DNA from: Candidatus Tectimicrobiota bacterium
GTDB lineage: Bacteria > JACPSX01
Length of the DNA stretch: 27,074 bases
Direction: 5' to 3'
Assembly: GCA_016193065.1 (NCBI GenBank)
Contig: JACPSX010000127.1
Location: 1-27,074 of the forward strand
Positions within the stretch are counted from its first letter, which is position 1; each line of letters begins with the position of its first letter. A model generated the notes under the pieces. The model searched no databases. It was not told the origin of the DNA and worked only from the letters and a program-made list of their open reading frames with translations. The translations under genes were made by a program, and so were the position numbers. Below, in pieces: positions 1-6,600 of the stretch.

Positions 1-87
1 CAAGAGGAACACCGCGGCGAAAACCACAAGTATCGCAAACAAGGAAAAAGTCCGACTCAGGTGTAGCGGAACTTTATGGTTCGGCAT
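1..87 (-). CDS. Partial CDS, N-terminus with signal or membrane segment
   Basis: Only the first 29 codons are in the window; the gene runs off the left edge. An ATG at 87-85 is preceded by a purine-rich GGAG ribosome-binding site. The peptide has a short basic N-terminus (MPNHKVPLHLSR) followed by a strongly hydrophobic stretch (FSLFAILVVFAAVFLL). This is typical of a signal peptide or first transmembrane helix, so the product is probably exported or membrane-bound. It reads the same way as the upstream LLM and AA_synth genes and may be the next member of that operon. Its family cannot be told from this fragment. Confidence 0.5.
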   Translation of the reverse strand, partial: MPNHKVPLHLSRTFSLFAILVVFAAVFLL

Positions 88-217
88 TCTCCGGCTCCCT
101 TCCTTTATACGAGCACAACCATATTTCTGAGGACCTCAGTCCCAGCTTGCCGCCCATTACTGCGTTTTCCACTCGGTCCCCTGCGATCCTTTCAAAGAAC
201 ACAGGAGCGATTCGGCC

Positions 218-379
218 TTACTCCCCTGATGGGGAGACAATTGCTGCATGCTCTTTCCTCAAAGGTTTTTTCTTGAGTGGCCTGTGCTCCTTCATAGCGG
301 GATCGTGTGTCCCCTCTTTTTCCCGGCCATCCCGAGAAATCTCTCCCCGTTCTCGATCCCCTTTCACTGGATCCTCCAT
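218..379 (-). CDS. Possible small charged protein, 53 aa
   Basis: A short reading frame begins 13 bases after the stop of the LLM oxidoreductase gene. The ATG at 379 has a GGGAGAAG ribosome-binding site five bases upstream, and the frame ends at a TAA at 218. The product is very rich in Lys, Arg, Glu and Asp, has no hydrophobic core and matches no family I know. It could be a real operon-linked small protein or a chance frame in the roughly 300-base gap between the LLM gene and the partial gene at the window edge. Apart from this frame I see no feature in 88-392. Confidence 0.3.
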   Translation of the reverse strand: MEDPVKGDRERGEISRDGREKEGTHDPAMKEHRPLKKKPLRKEHAAIVSPSGE

Positions 380-392
380 GTCTACTTCTCCC

Positions 393-1427
393 TTAAGCCG
401 GCGACTCGTTCTGGCATTTGAGGCGGGGTACGACCTCCTTGTGAAACAGCTCCAGCTGCCGGAAGAAGTTGTTGGCATGGAAGACAATGATAAAACGCTC
501 CACTCCAGGAATGGACAGAAGAGTGTTTATCTTCCCGGCCAGCATCTCCGGAGTGCCTACCGCTCCGTATTTGACCCGCTCCTCTTGAGTCGGATCACCT
601 TGGGAGCGGAAGATCTTCCGCCCCTCCCGTTCAATGACCCAGCGGGAGTCGCAGGAGGCGGCGTCGGCCATCGCCTCCTCGGGGTCGGGGTTGATGTTCA
701 CCTCAAGGATACTGATCGTCATGAACTTCTCAGGCAGGGTGCGGCCATGCTCTGTCGCCAACTGACGAATGCGATGGTAACAGTCGGTAAAGATCCTCAC
801 GTCATCATCCGTCCGGGCCACTGGATTAAACGCATCCCCGTACTTTGCCGTCCGCTTAATTGCCGCGTCTGGATTCTGAGGCTTCGTCCCCGGCCACATG
901 ACCGTTCGCTGGCCCGATCCCATGCCCGGTCCCCCCGTGATAACAAAGGGAGGGTAAGGCCGCTGCACACAGGGTTCCAGTTTGGTGACCAGGCGGTTAA
1001 TTTTATAGAACCGACCTTCGTAAACAACATCTCCCTCTGTCAGCAGCGTTTTGAGAATTTCGAGCTGTTCGTCAAACATCGCCCCCCGCCGGTCGTAGCG
1101 CAGCCCTAGGTTTTCAAACTCGGGGGGCCGCCACCCCGCGCCCATGCCCAGGAGAACCCTTCCGTTGGAGAGGTGATCCAGGGTGACGATTTCGCGGGCC
1201 AGCAGCCAAGGCTGCCGGTAAGGAACGATTACCGCGCTGAAACCGATCTTGATCTTCTTGGTTTTTGCGGCCACCGCGGCCATCTGCATCATGGGCTCCA
1301 TCCCACCGGGCAGCCCTTCGGGGGTGTAGATCGCATCGTAGCCCAGTCGCTCCGCTTCTTGAGCAAACTCGGGAAGCTCCACAACCTGCCGCTTACTCCC
1401 TTCGGTCAAATAAAAGCCAAATTTCAT
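393..1427 (-). CDS. LLM class F420-dependent oxidoreductase
   Basis: A 344-residue luciferase-like monooxygenase (PF00296) of the F420/FMN group. It starts with the beta-strand MKFGFYL. It has the family signature around residues 80-110 (LAREIVTLDHLSNGRVLLGMG followed by AGWRPPEFENLG), and then the RRGAMFDEQLEILKTLLTEG segment that precedes the F-Y-x-I region. These TIM-barrel enzymes bind F420 or FMN and carry out hydride transfer or monooxygenation on small organic substrates in the cytoplasm; the substrate is unknown here. The start has an AAGGAGTG ribosome-binding site. A glycine-rich insert near residue 165 (GGPGMGSG) is not shared with the LLM protein at 2792-3778. It is the fourth gene of the operon, after the two AA_synth genes. 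Confidence 0.9.
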   Translation of the reverse strand: MKFGFYLTEGSKRQVVELPEFAQEAERLGYDAIYTPEGLPGGMEPMMQMAAVAAKTKKIKIGFSAVIVPYRQPWLLAREIVTLDHLSNGRVLLGMGAGWRPPEFENLGLRYDRRGAMFDEQLEILKTLLTEGDVVYEGRFYKINRLVTKLEPCVQRPYPPFVITGGPGMGSGQRTVMWPGTKPQNPDAAIKRTAKYGDAFNPVARTDDDVRIFTDCYHRIRQLATEHGRTLPEKFMTISILEVNINPDPEEAMADAASCDSRWVIEREGRKIFRSQGDPTQEERVKYGAVGTPEMLAGKINTLLSIPGVERFIIVFHANNFFRQLELFHKEVVPRLKCQNESPA

Positions 1428-1501
1428 TTGGCACTCCTTCCCTTTTCTTGAGATTGCTAGAGGTGAAATCCTGGCCCGAAAGGCGGGGCTTGGATCAGGT
1501 C

Positions 1502-2083
1502 TTACCTGAGGCCGTCCTCTTTCTTGGCCTCCTCCTTTTTCAGTCCGCCGACACGGGGATGCGGGCGACCGCCATCGCTCACAGCAACCGCCAGCAGGAT
1601 CTCGTTAGCCTTCGGTCCATCGGCCAACCGTATCTCCATGGCGTCGAAATGCGACCGGACGAAAGCTGCGTCTTTATAATGAAGTGGAATGTCGATAGAG
1701 GTCCCTGGACCCCCGAGTTTTTTCGCCGAAGGGATGATGGCCTTGCCGCCGCCCACAGCCTCGCGGAACGGCGTCCCCAACTTCGGGTGGAGCAACGCTG
1801 CGGCGTGCTCCAACTCACCATTGACCCCTACGATGGCCGCCTTGCCGTAGGACTCCACTTCAACATGCGTGCTGCCTCCTAGAGCATGGACGGCTCGCTC
1901 AGCCAGCATCTTGCCCAACTCCTCGCTCGCGTCTATGAGGGGGTTCAGATCTTCAATGAATTGGCCTGCGAACGGATTCTCAATGATGGCTGCTGCTGCC
2001 GCCCGCCGGATGGGCCGCGCCGTATGCCTGCCGCCGTCCATCAGCATCTCCTCCACCCACGTGACCACCTTCCGTATCTTCAT
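1502..2083 (-). CDS. Amino acid synthesis family protein (AA_synth, PF06684), copy 2
   Basis: A 193-residue member of the PF06684 family (formerly DUF1185). Recognisable blocks are the N-terminal MKIRKVVTWVEEMLMDGG, then NPFAGQFIEDL, ESYGKAAIVGVNGELEHAAA, PLHYKDAAFVRSHFDAMEIR and the C-terminal DGGRPHPRVGGL. The family's biochemical role is not established; a structural-genomics representative was described as a variant of the Bacillus chorismate mutase fold, and gene context led to the suggestion of amino-acid metabolism. An ATG at 2089 is in frame, but AGGGAG directly abuts it. That same AGGGAG sits six bases before the ATG at 2083, so I chose 2083. The gene is a diverged paralogue of its upstream neighbour and lies 26 bases after it. 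Confidence 0.85.
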   Translation of the reverse strand: MKIRKVVTWVEEMLMDGGRHTARPIRRAAAAAIIENPFAGQFIEDLNPLIDASEELGKMLAERAVHALGGSTHVEVESYGKAAIVGVNGELEHAAALLHPKLGTPFREAVGGGKAIIPSAKKLGGPGTSIDIPLHYKDAAFVRSHFDAMEIRLADGPKANEILLAVAVSDGGRPHPRVGGLKKEEAKKEDGLR

Positions 2084-2109
2084 ACCCATCTCCCTAAAAG
2101 CCTAGGACC

Positions 2110-2709
2110 TCACTTTTGTCCGTCTCCCACCTTCACATCTTCCTTCCGAAGCCCGCCCGAGCGCGCGTAAGGCCGTCCTGAGTCGCTTAGCACGATGACG
2201 GCCACAATCTCATCAGGAGCGGGGGCATCGTTGACCCCTATCTCGATCGTATCGAAATGCGAGCGAACATAGGAGGCATCCTTGTAATGCATGGGTACAT
2301 CCAGTCTGGCGCCAATACCGGCCACTTTCTCCGTCGAGGGAACGATGGCCTTCGCGCCGCCGAGAACCTCTCGCAGGGTATACCCCATCGGCGCATGCAT
2401 CGCACCTCCATGCTCAATCTCACCGGCCTCGCCGACGATCACCCCTTTGCCGTAGGACTCAGCCTGTTCAGCCTCAATCCCCATCGCCTGGATGAGGCGG
2501 ATCGTCAACTCCCGTCCCAGAAATTTATACATCGGATCCATCACGGACAGATCCTCAACGTATCGGCCTGCGCAGGGATTCTTCACTACCGCCAGCGCCG
2601 CCCCTTTTTTTTGCGGCTTCTCCAGAACAGGCCCTCCATCGTGGTACGTCTCCTCCACAATGGTCACGTATTTCCGCACGAAATAGATCCGCTCCTCCTC
2701 ACCCATCAT
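2110..2709 (-). CDS. Amino acid synthesis family protein (AA_synth, PF06684), copy 1
   Basis: A 199-residue paralogue of the following gene, with the same ordered blocks: IVEETYHDGG, NPCAGRYVEDL, ESYGKGVIVGEAGEIEHGGA, GGAKAIVPSTEKV, VPMHYKDASYVRSHFDTIEI and DSGRPYARSGGL. The conserved His, Lys, Arg and Asp residues (HYKD and RSHFD) are present in both copies, so both could be active. This suggests a two-subunit assembly or two substrate specificities. Two adjacent ATG codons lie behind an AGGAG ribosome-binding site. It lies between an LLM oxidoreductase upstream and its own paralogue downstream. Function is unproven; placement with LLM enzymes suggests a catabolic rather than biosynthetic role, which is my inference. 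Confidence 0.85.
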   Translation of the reverse strand: MMGEEERIYFVRKYVTIVEETYHDGGPVLEKPQKKGAALAVVKNPCAGRYVEDLSVMDPMYKFLGRELTIRLIQAMGIEAEQAESYGKGVIVGEAGEIEHGGAMHAPMGYTLREVLGGAKAIVPSTEKVAGIGARLDVPMHYKDASYVRSHFDTIEIGVNDAPAPDEIVAVIVLSDSGRPYARSGGLRKEDVKVGDGQK

Positions 2710-2791
2710 TTTCTCCTGTACGGTACCTCCAGGGGGAATCGTTCATGGGAGTATGGTTGCATCGAATGGACACGCGGTACTGCCTCGCACA

Positions 2792-3778
2792 TCAGCGGAG
2801 AGCGGTAACCAGATGCTTATGGATCAGGTCCAACTGATCAACCTCGTCAGTGACGGGATTTAGAATCGTGTACTGCAGCCCGATCTTCCGGAGACCATCG
2901 AGGCGAGCCACCATATCATCCACAGTGCCTGTCAGGTATGAGGCCTTTAGATCATCGAAGGACCGGTGCGTCCCAAAGATCTGCTGGAAAACCTCCCTTT
3001 GACGCGTGTACGCCTTTTCCCGGTCCGTCGTGTCAACGATGTGGAGAAACTGCGTGTGCGCGAAAAGAATGCTCGAGGGATCACGGCCGATAGACTGGGC
3101 CTGGGTTTGGATCTGCTCCCAATCGTTCCGCACATCCTCCTCGGCACTCCCGCTGGAGCGGGCAATCCATGCGTCGGCTTTCATGATCCGTCGCAGGACC
3201 CCTCGTGCTATGTAAGGTTTCTCCGGGGCTCCGGGCGCGTGAGTTACAGCACCACCGGCGACCCAGAGAGGCGGCCGGCGTGGCGGCATTGGTTCGATGG
3301 TGACGTTCTCAAATTGAAAGAACTTGCCCCGATGGGTAACATTTTTTTCGCTCAACAAGCGCAGGACCACGTCGAGAACTTCGTCCGTCCTGACTCCCCT
3401 ATCCTCCAGCCGGACGCCCAGGGCCCGGAATTCATCCGGATCCCATCCAGTGCCGACCCCGAAGAGAAACCGTCCACCGGAGAGATAGTCCAGCGTAGCA
3501 ATCTGCTTGGCCAGCAGAATGGGCTCTCGATATGGCAGGACTAGGATTGCCGTGCCGAGCTTGATTCGTTCAGTGCAACCCGCCGCGAAGGTGAGGGCCT
3601 GCAATGGATCAAGCCAGGAGACCGAATAGAGCACCGGGGTCGGAAGGTAATGATCGATGACCCAGATGGCATCGAACCCTAGGGCTTCCACCTTCTGGCA
3701 GTAGGTCTTTAGTGCCTGCGTGCGCTCGTAAGTGAGATTCGGCCACGCGATCGAAGGAATCCGTAATCCAAATTGCAT
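2792..3778 (-). CDS. LLM class F420-dependent oxidoreductase
   Basis: A 328-residue luciferase-like oxidoreductase (PF00296). Features in order: the first strand MQFGLRIPS; the FDAIWVIDHYLP strand-loop near residue 40; LAKQIATLDYLSGGRFLFGVG then TGWDPDEFRALG near residues 90-115; a D-R-G-V-R-T-D-E-V helix; and the FQFENVTIEPMPPRRPPLWVAGGA strand typical of F420-dependent members. An unusually good GAGGAGGGG ribosome-binding site precedes the ATG. It is the first gene of the leftward operon, behind a predicted promoter, and is followed after 82 bases by the AA_synth pair. The substrate is unknown. It differs in length and in the central loop from the LLM protein at 393-1427, so it is not a recent duplicate. 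Confidence 0.9.
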   Translation of the reverse strand: MQFGLRIPSIAWPNLTYERTQALKTYCQKVEALGFDAIWVIDHYLPTPVLYSVSWLDPLQALTFAAGCTERIKLGTAILVLPYREPILLAKQIATLDYLSGGRFLFGVGTGWDPDEFRALGVRLEDRGVRTDEVLDVVLRLLSEKNVTHRGKFFQFENVTIEPMPPRRPPLWVAGGAVTHAPGAPEKPYIARGVLRRIMKADAWIARSSGSAEEDVRNDWEQIQTQAQSIGRDPSSILFAHTQFLHIVDTTDREKAYTRQREVFQQIFGTHRSFDDLKASYLTGTVDDMVARLDGLRKIGLQYTILNPVTDEVDQLDLIHKHLVTALR

Positions 3779-3826
3779 CGCCCCTCCTCTTATAGATCTT
3801 AGGCACCTTTTTGAGTGATTGCGCCT

Positions 3827-3856
3827 ATCCTAGGCCGTCTTCCATCCGCGTGTCAA
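3827..3856 (-). promoter_or_regulatory. Predicted sigma70-type promoter of the LLM/AA_synth operon
   Basis: On the minus strand a consensus -35 box TTGACA (3856-3851) is followed after 18 bases by TAGGAT (3832-3827). Transcription would begin near 3820, about 40 bases before the LLM start codon. The 331-base divergent gap 3779-4109 holds no gene. It also contains a weaker plus-strand candidate (TTGCGC at 3981, TACTAT at 4004, 17-base spacer) that could serve the amidohydrolase. Confidence 0.45.
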
Positions 3857-4096
3857 CACCTTTTTTAACGCTGCCAAAAGATATGCTGCTCGTGAGGGGG
3901 GAACTTATCGATTCTTAACCGTCGAACCTCTTCATCAATTGCCACCAGCGATGAAGCAGCCTACCCGCATTTGAGAACAGTTGCGCCAACGCTTCACCTG
4001 CTGTACTATCTTCCTGCTCAAAAGGGAAGCAAGACTCGATAGGGTTGCTGCGCATCAGGGTACGACGCAACGGCTTAGACACTTCAAGCCTATTAG

Positions 4097-4103
4097 AAGG
4101 AGG
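4097..4103 (+). promoter_or_regulatory. Strong ribosome-binding site of the amidohydrolase gene
   Basis: AAGGAGG lies six bases before the ATG at 4110, a near-perfect complement of the 16S rRNA tail. It fixes the start of the amidohydrolase and suggests good translation. Confidence 0.7.
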
Positions 4104-4109
4104 TGCTAA

Positions 4110-5303
4110 ATGAGCAAGGGACTCATAAGGAACATCGGCATCATCGTCTCAGGCGACCTAGAGAGTCCATTTTGCGATGGGGACGCGGTCCTCATCGTTG
4201 ACGGGAAGATTGCCGCCGTGGGTCGAGAGAAGGAACTCGACGCCGCCGGCGCGGATACGATCATCGATGCGATGGGGACCACCCTGATTCCCGGCCTCAT
4301 CGACTCCCACATCCACCCGGTTTTCGGGGATTTCACGCCGCGGCAACGAACCGTGGACTTCCTGGACTCCGAGCTGAACGGGGGAGTGACGACGATGATC
4401 TCGGCCGGCGAGGTGCACACGCCGGGACGACCCCGGGACATCGTGGGCCTCAAGGCCCTGGCCATCGCTGCCCAGCGCGCCTACGCGAACTTCCGCCCGA
4501 GCGGGGCGAAGATAATGGCGGGGGCGCCGGTCCCCGAGCCGGGGATGGAGGAACAAGACTTCGCCGACCTGGCGAGGGCAGGGGTGACATTGATCGGCGA
4601 GATCGGCCTCGGTGGAGTCAGGACACCTGACCTGGGCGCCCCCATGGTGAAGTGGGCCAAAAAGCATGGGATGATGGTGACGATCCACACGGGCGGGCCG
4701 TCCCTTCCCGGCTCCTCGGCTATCGACGCGGCCGCGGTCATTGAAATCGACCCGCACATCGTGGGACACATTAATGGAGGCACCACCTCCATGAGCAAGA
4801 CCGACATTGACAAGCTGGTCCGGGGGACGACCCTGGCTATCGAGATCGTGCACTGTGGCAACCCCCTCACCGCCCTCTACGCGATAGAAGCGGCCATGGA
4901 TGCGGGGGCGGTGCCGCGTGTGATCATTGGGAACGATGCGCCCTCCGGGACCGGGGTCGTCCCGCTGGGAATCTTGCGAACCCTCTGCCTGCTGACTGCT
5001 TGCACGAGCCTGCCGCCGGAGCAGGCCGTCGCACTGGCCGCTGGGAACACGGCCAAGCTGTACAAGCTCAACCGAGGCCTGATCGGGTTGGGAAGGGAAG
5101 CGGACCTAGTCCTCTGTGACGCCCCCTCCGGGTCCGTCGGCAAGGACGCCATCGCAGCACTGAAGGCCGGCGACATCCCGGGAATCTCCATGGTCATGAC
5201 CGATGGCGTCGTCCGCACCCTCCGATCCCGCAACACTCCCCCTGCAGCCCGAGCTGCGAAGCTGGAGAAGGGAAGCGTGGGCGGACTTCTGGGAGGACAC
5301 TAA
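4110..5303 (+). CDS. Metal-dependent amidohydrolase, enamidase-like
   Basis: A 397-residue amidohydrolase-superfamily protein (PF01979). Metal-site residues are visible: H67 and H69 in DSHIHP, E164 in GEIGLGG, H193 in TIHTGG, H220 in VGHINGG and D276 in GNDAPSG. A Glu in place of the carbamylated Lys, together with the FGDFTPRQR and TTMISAGE segments, resembles enamidase of nicotinate fermenters (Eubacterium barkeri). That enzyme hydrolyses the cyclic enamide 6-oxo-1,4,5,6-tetrahydronicotinate. A small beta-sandwich domain is split between the N-terminus (SKGLIRNIGIIVSG, VDGKIAAVG) and C-terminus (GREADLVLCDAP). No signal peptide, so cytoplasmic. It is one of the few plus-strand genes and converges on a displaced cofH fragment 15 bases downstream. 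The true substrate is uncertain; a cyclic amide or enamide is the best guess. Confidence 0.85.
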   Translation: MSKGLIRNIGIIVSGDLESPFCDGDAVLIVDGKIAAVGREKELDAAGADTIIDAMGTTLIPGLIDSHIHPVFGDFTPRQRTVDFLDSELNGGVTTMISAGEVHTPGRPRDIVGLKALAIAAQRAYANFRPSGAKIMAGAPVPEPGMEEQDFADLARAGVTLIGEIGLGGVRTPDLGAPMVKWAKKHGMMVTIHTGGPSLPGSSAIDAAAVIEIDPHIVGHINGGTTSMSKTDIDKLVRGTTLAIEIVHCGNPLTALYAIEAAMDAGAVPRVIIGNDAPSGTGVVPLGILRTLCLLTACTSLPPEQAVALAAGNTAKLYKLNRGLIGLGREADLVLCDAPSGSVGKDAIAALKAGDIPGISMVMTDGVVRTLRSRNTPPAARAAKLEKGSVGGLLGGH

Positions 5304-5317
5304 GCGATCCTCGCCCC

Positions 5318-5479
5318 TCACTGCATCTCCACCGCAGCCGGGCGCGACGCCGAGGGAGCCGGGAAGCGCTTCAGGATCTCGTACGTCGTGCTGCGCTGGG
5401 CCGGAGTGCGGCCGATCTGCCAGATCAGATCCTGAAACTCCTCGGGGTCCATGTTTTGTCCCTCTTCGGAGCCTGCCAG
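5318..5479 (-). pseudogene. cofH: Displaced 3'-end fragment of cofH (53 codons plus stop)
   Basis: These 162 bases align without gaps to the last 162 bases of the intact cofH gene at 7819-7980, with about 14 mismatches by eye. Forty-six consecutive residues, LAGSEEGQNMDPEEFQDLIW through FPAPSASR, are identical. The last few codons differ (PAAVEMQ here, SASVDVQ in the intact gene). Homology stops abruptly at 5479, where transposase-like sequence begins. The fragment has no catalytic part and cannot work alone. It is either the original cofH end pushed aside by insertion of the island, or a leftover of a duplication. Confidence 0.85.
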
Positions 5480-5480
5480 T

Positions 5481-5569
5481 GAGCTGCATATTGCCGAGGA
5501 TTGGTTTCGTCGGACCGCGTGGGAGGATGTGCTGGCCTTGCCTGTGGCCCTGGTCAACTAGGATCGGCT
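5481..5569 (+). pseudogene. Fragment of an IS4/IS1634-like transposase
   Basis: Read on the plus strand the sequence gives ELHIAEDWFRRTAWEDVLA, then LPVALVN, a TAG stop, then DRL. The pattern R-R-T-A-x-x-D-x-L-x-x-P-x-x-x-V-N-x-D-R-L is what I know from N-terminal regions of IS4/IS1634-type transposases. Only about 30 codons remain, with an internal stop. It joins the cofH fragment on its left and the IS91-like remnant on its right. The family assignment rests on pattern memory over a very short stretch. Confidence 0.4.
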
Positions 5570-5617
5570 CAAGTCCATGACCTTAAAGCCCAGGAGTTCC
5601 TCCGGCGCTTTCTCCAG

Positions 5618-5637
5618 ATATGTGGCTAACCACATAT
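5618..5637. repeat. 20-base palindrome at the left edge of the integrase element
   Basis: Perfect 8-base arms ATATGTGG and CCACATAT surround CTAA. The ATGTGG unit recurs at 5654, 5671 and (inverted) 5728, and at the right end near 6508, 6564 and 6581. It is therefore a plausible repeated binding site for the recombinase or its accessory protein. Confidence 0.6.
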
Positions 5638-5736
5638 GAGCAGCTATGCAGGGATGTGGCAAAGCAAACGATGTGGCGAGAGAGGTATAAGTGACGATTC
5701 CATCGCACCCTTGAGACAAGACCTCGCCACATAGTT
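5631..5736 (+). repeat. Left terminal inverted repeat of the integrase element
   Basis: It pairs with the reverse complement of 6505-6600. Matching blocks are CACAT..GAGCAGCTATG, TGGCAAAGCAAAC.ATGTGG, then AAGT, GATT, ACCCTTGA and GCCACATAGTT. The left copy carries an 8-base insertion (near 5649-5656) relative to the right copy. Confidence 0.7.
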
Positions 5737-5750
5737 GCTCACGGCCTGAG

Positions 5751-6450
5751 CTATAGTGAGTCAAGAAAAGCCATGAGATTGCGGTCCCGGTGCCACGCTG
5801 GAGGGCGCTCCAGGCTGCGCTCCGCTTGGGGTGGTAGTGCACACGTTTCCAAGGCTCTTGCTTTCATTTCCAGATCGACTTGAGCGTACCGGTTGGTGGT
5901 CTCCAGCGAGACATGACCCAGCCAAGCCCGTATCGTGTTAATATCGACCCCTGCCCGAAGCAGATGGACGGCGGTGGTGTGCCGTATCGTATGGGGGCTC
6001 CCCTTCCAGCGCCCGCTGCGACAGGTCGCTGCCGACTGCCATCGGTTCTGGCGCTGCTCTTCGAGGAAGGCTTCAACGTGACCCTCATAGCGCCCCGGGC
6101 TTGATACTGGTTCCAGGCGTAAGCGACCGAGGGAACGGAGAAACGCAACGGCCGCGATCCGAAATAGGAGCTGTGGATTTTTCGTCGCGGATGCCCGCCC
6201 TCTGGCCACGCTCTGAGCGGCCCAGGCAGCGGCCATGGCGTCGATCTCGGCTGGGGTGAAACGATGGTCCCGCGGCCAGTTCTCAACCTTCCTGGCAATC
6301 CGCAGGCAGTAGTGCGCCCGTATGCGCATTGTGGCGCGTGGTGTTCCTTGACCTGCAAGCGTCTCGAGGTACGCAGCGCGCTCAACGGCGAGGGGGCCGG
6401 CGCGATTGACGTTGGATGGCAGGCGGACGAGAAAAAAGTGTTTCGAACAT
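5751..6450 (-). pseudogene. Tyrosine recombinase/integrase, frameshifted and internally deleted
   Basis: The original start is probably the ATG at 6450, with AAGGAGG eight bases upstream, giving MFETLFSRPPAIQR. A frameshift near 6405 then moves the reading into the frame of AGPLAVERAAYLETLAGQGT, the N-terminal core-binding region. After SAATCRSGRW the sequence jumps to SPHTIRHTTAVHLLRAG and WLGHVSLETTNRYAQVDL. So the catalytic H-x-x-R box, the later His and the nucleophile Tyr are present, but the first catalytic Arg and the beta-hairpin Lys region are missing. The remainder is about 230 codons, while relatives are usually near 400. It lies between the two inverted repeats. It is almost certainly inactive, although the downstream part stays open as one 248-codon frame. 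Confidence 0.8.
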
Positions 6451-6504
6451 GGTGTGCACCTCCTTGTTGGAGGATTGAAGCACACCAGTCGTCTCACCGT
6501 CTCG

Positions 6505-6600
6505 AACTATGTGGCTAAATCCACGTCAAGGGTACGGGAAAATCAATACTTGCGTCACCTTGACCACATAGTTTGCTTTGCCACATAGCTGCTCCATGTG
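6505..6600 (-). repeat. Right terminal inverted repeat of the integrase element
   Basis: Reverse-complement partner of 5631-5736, with several exact blocks of 8 to 13 bases. Its outer end runs directly into the IS91 transposase codons for LPKAF at 6601, so it marks the element boundary to within a few bases. Confidence 0.7.

Larger units (their letters stand above)
5620..6600 (-). mobile_element. Small tyrosine-recombinase element inserted in the IS91 remnant
   Basis: About 980 bases are bounded by imperfect inverted repeats of roughly 100 bases (5631-5736 and 6505-6600). The sequence ATGTG occurs at both outer edges (5620-5624 and 6596-6600), consistent with a crossover core. The only gene inside is a broken integrase. 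The host gene (IS91-type transposase) is cut between the codons for RRFLQ and HVLPK, which locates the insertion point. Intact relatives should be longer, because the integrase here has lost its central part. Confidence 0.7.

Noticed and set aside
147-1109. A 320-codon plus-strand open frame at the left end
   Set aside because: It is antisense to the LLM oxidoreductase at 393-1427, has no family motif and no ribosome-binding site, and composition fits a shadow frame.
5618-6600. CRISPR array, because of the recurring ATGTGG/CCACAT units
   Set aside because: The units are short, irregularly spaced and in both orientations, and there are no regular spacers or cas genes. They fit inverted ends of a recombinase element.
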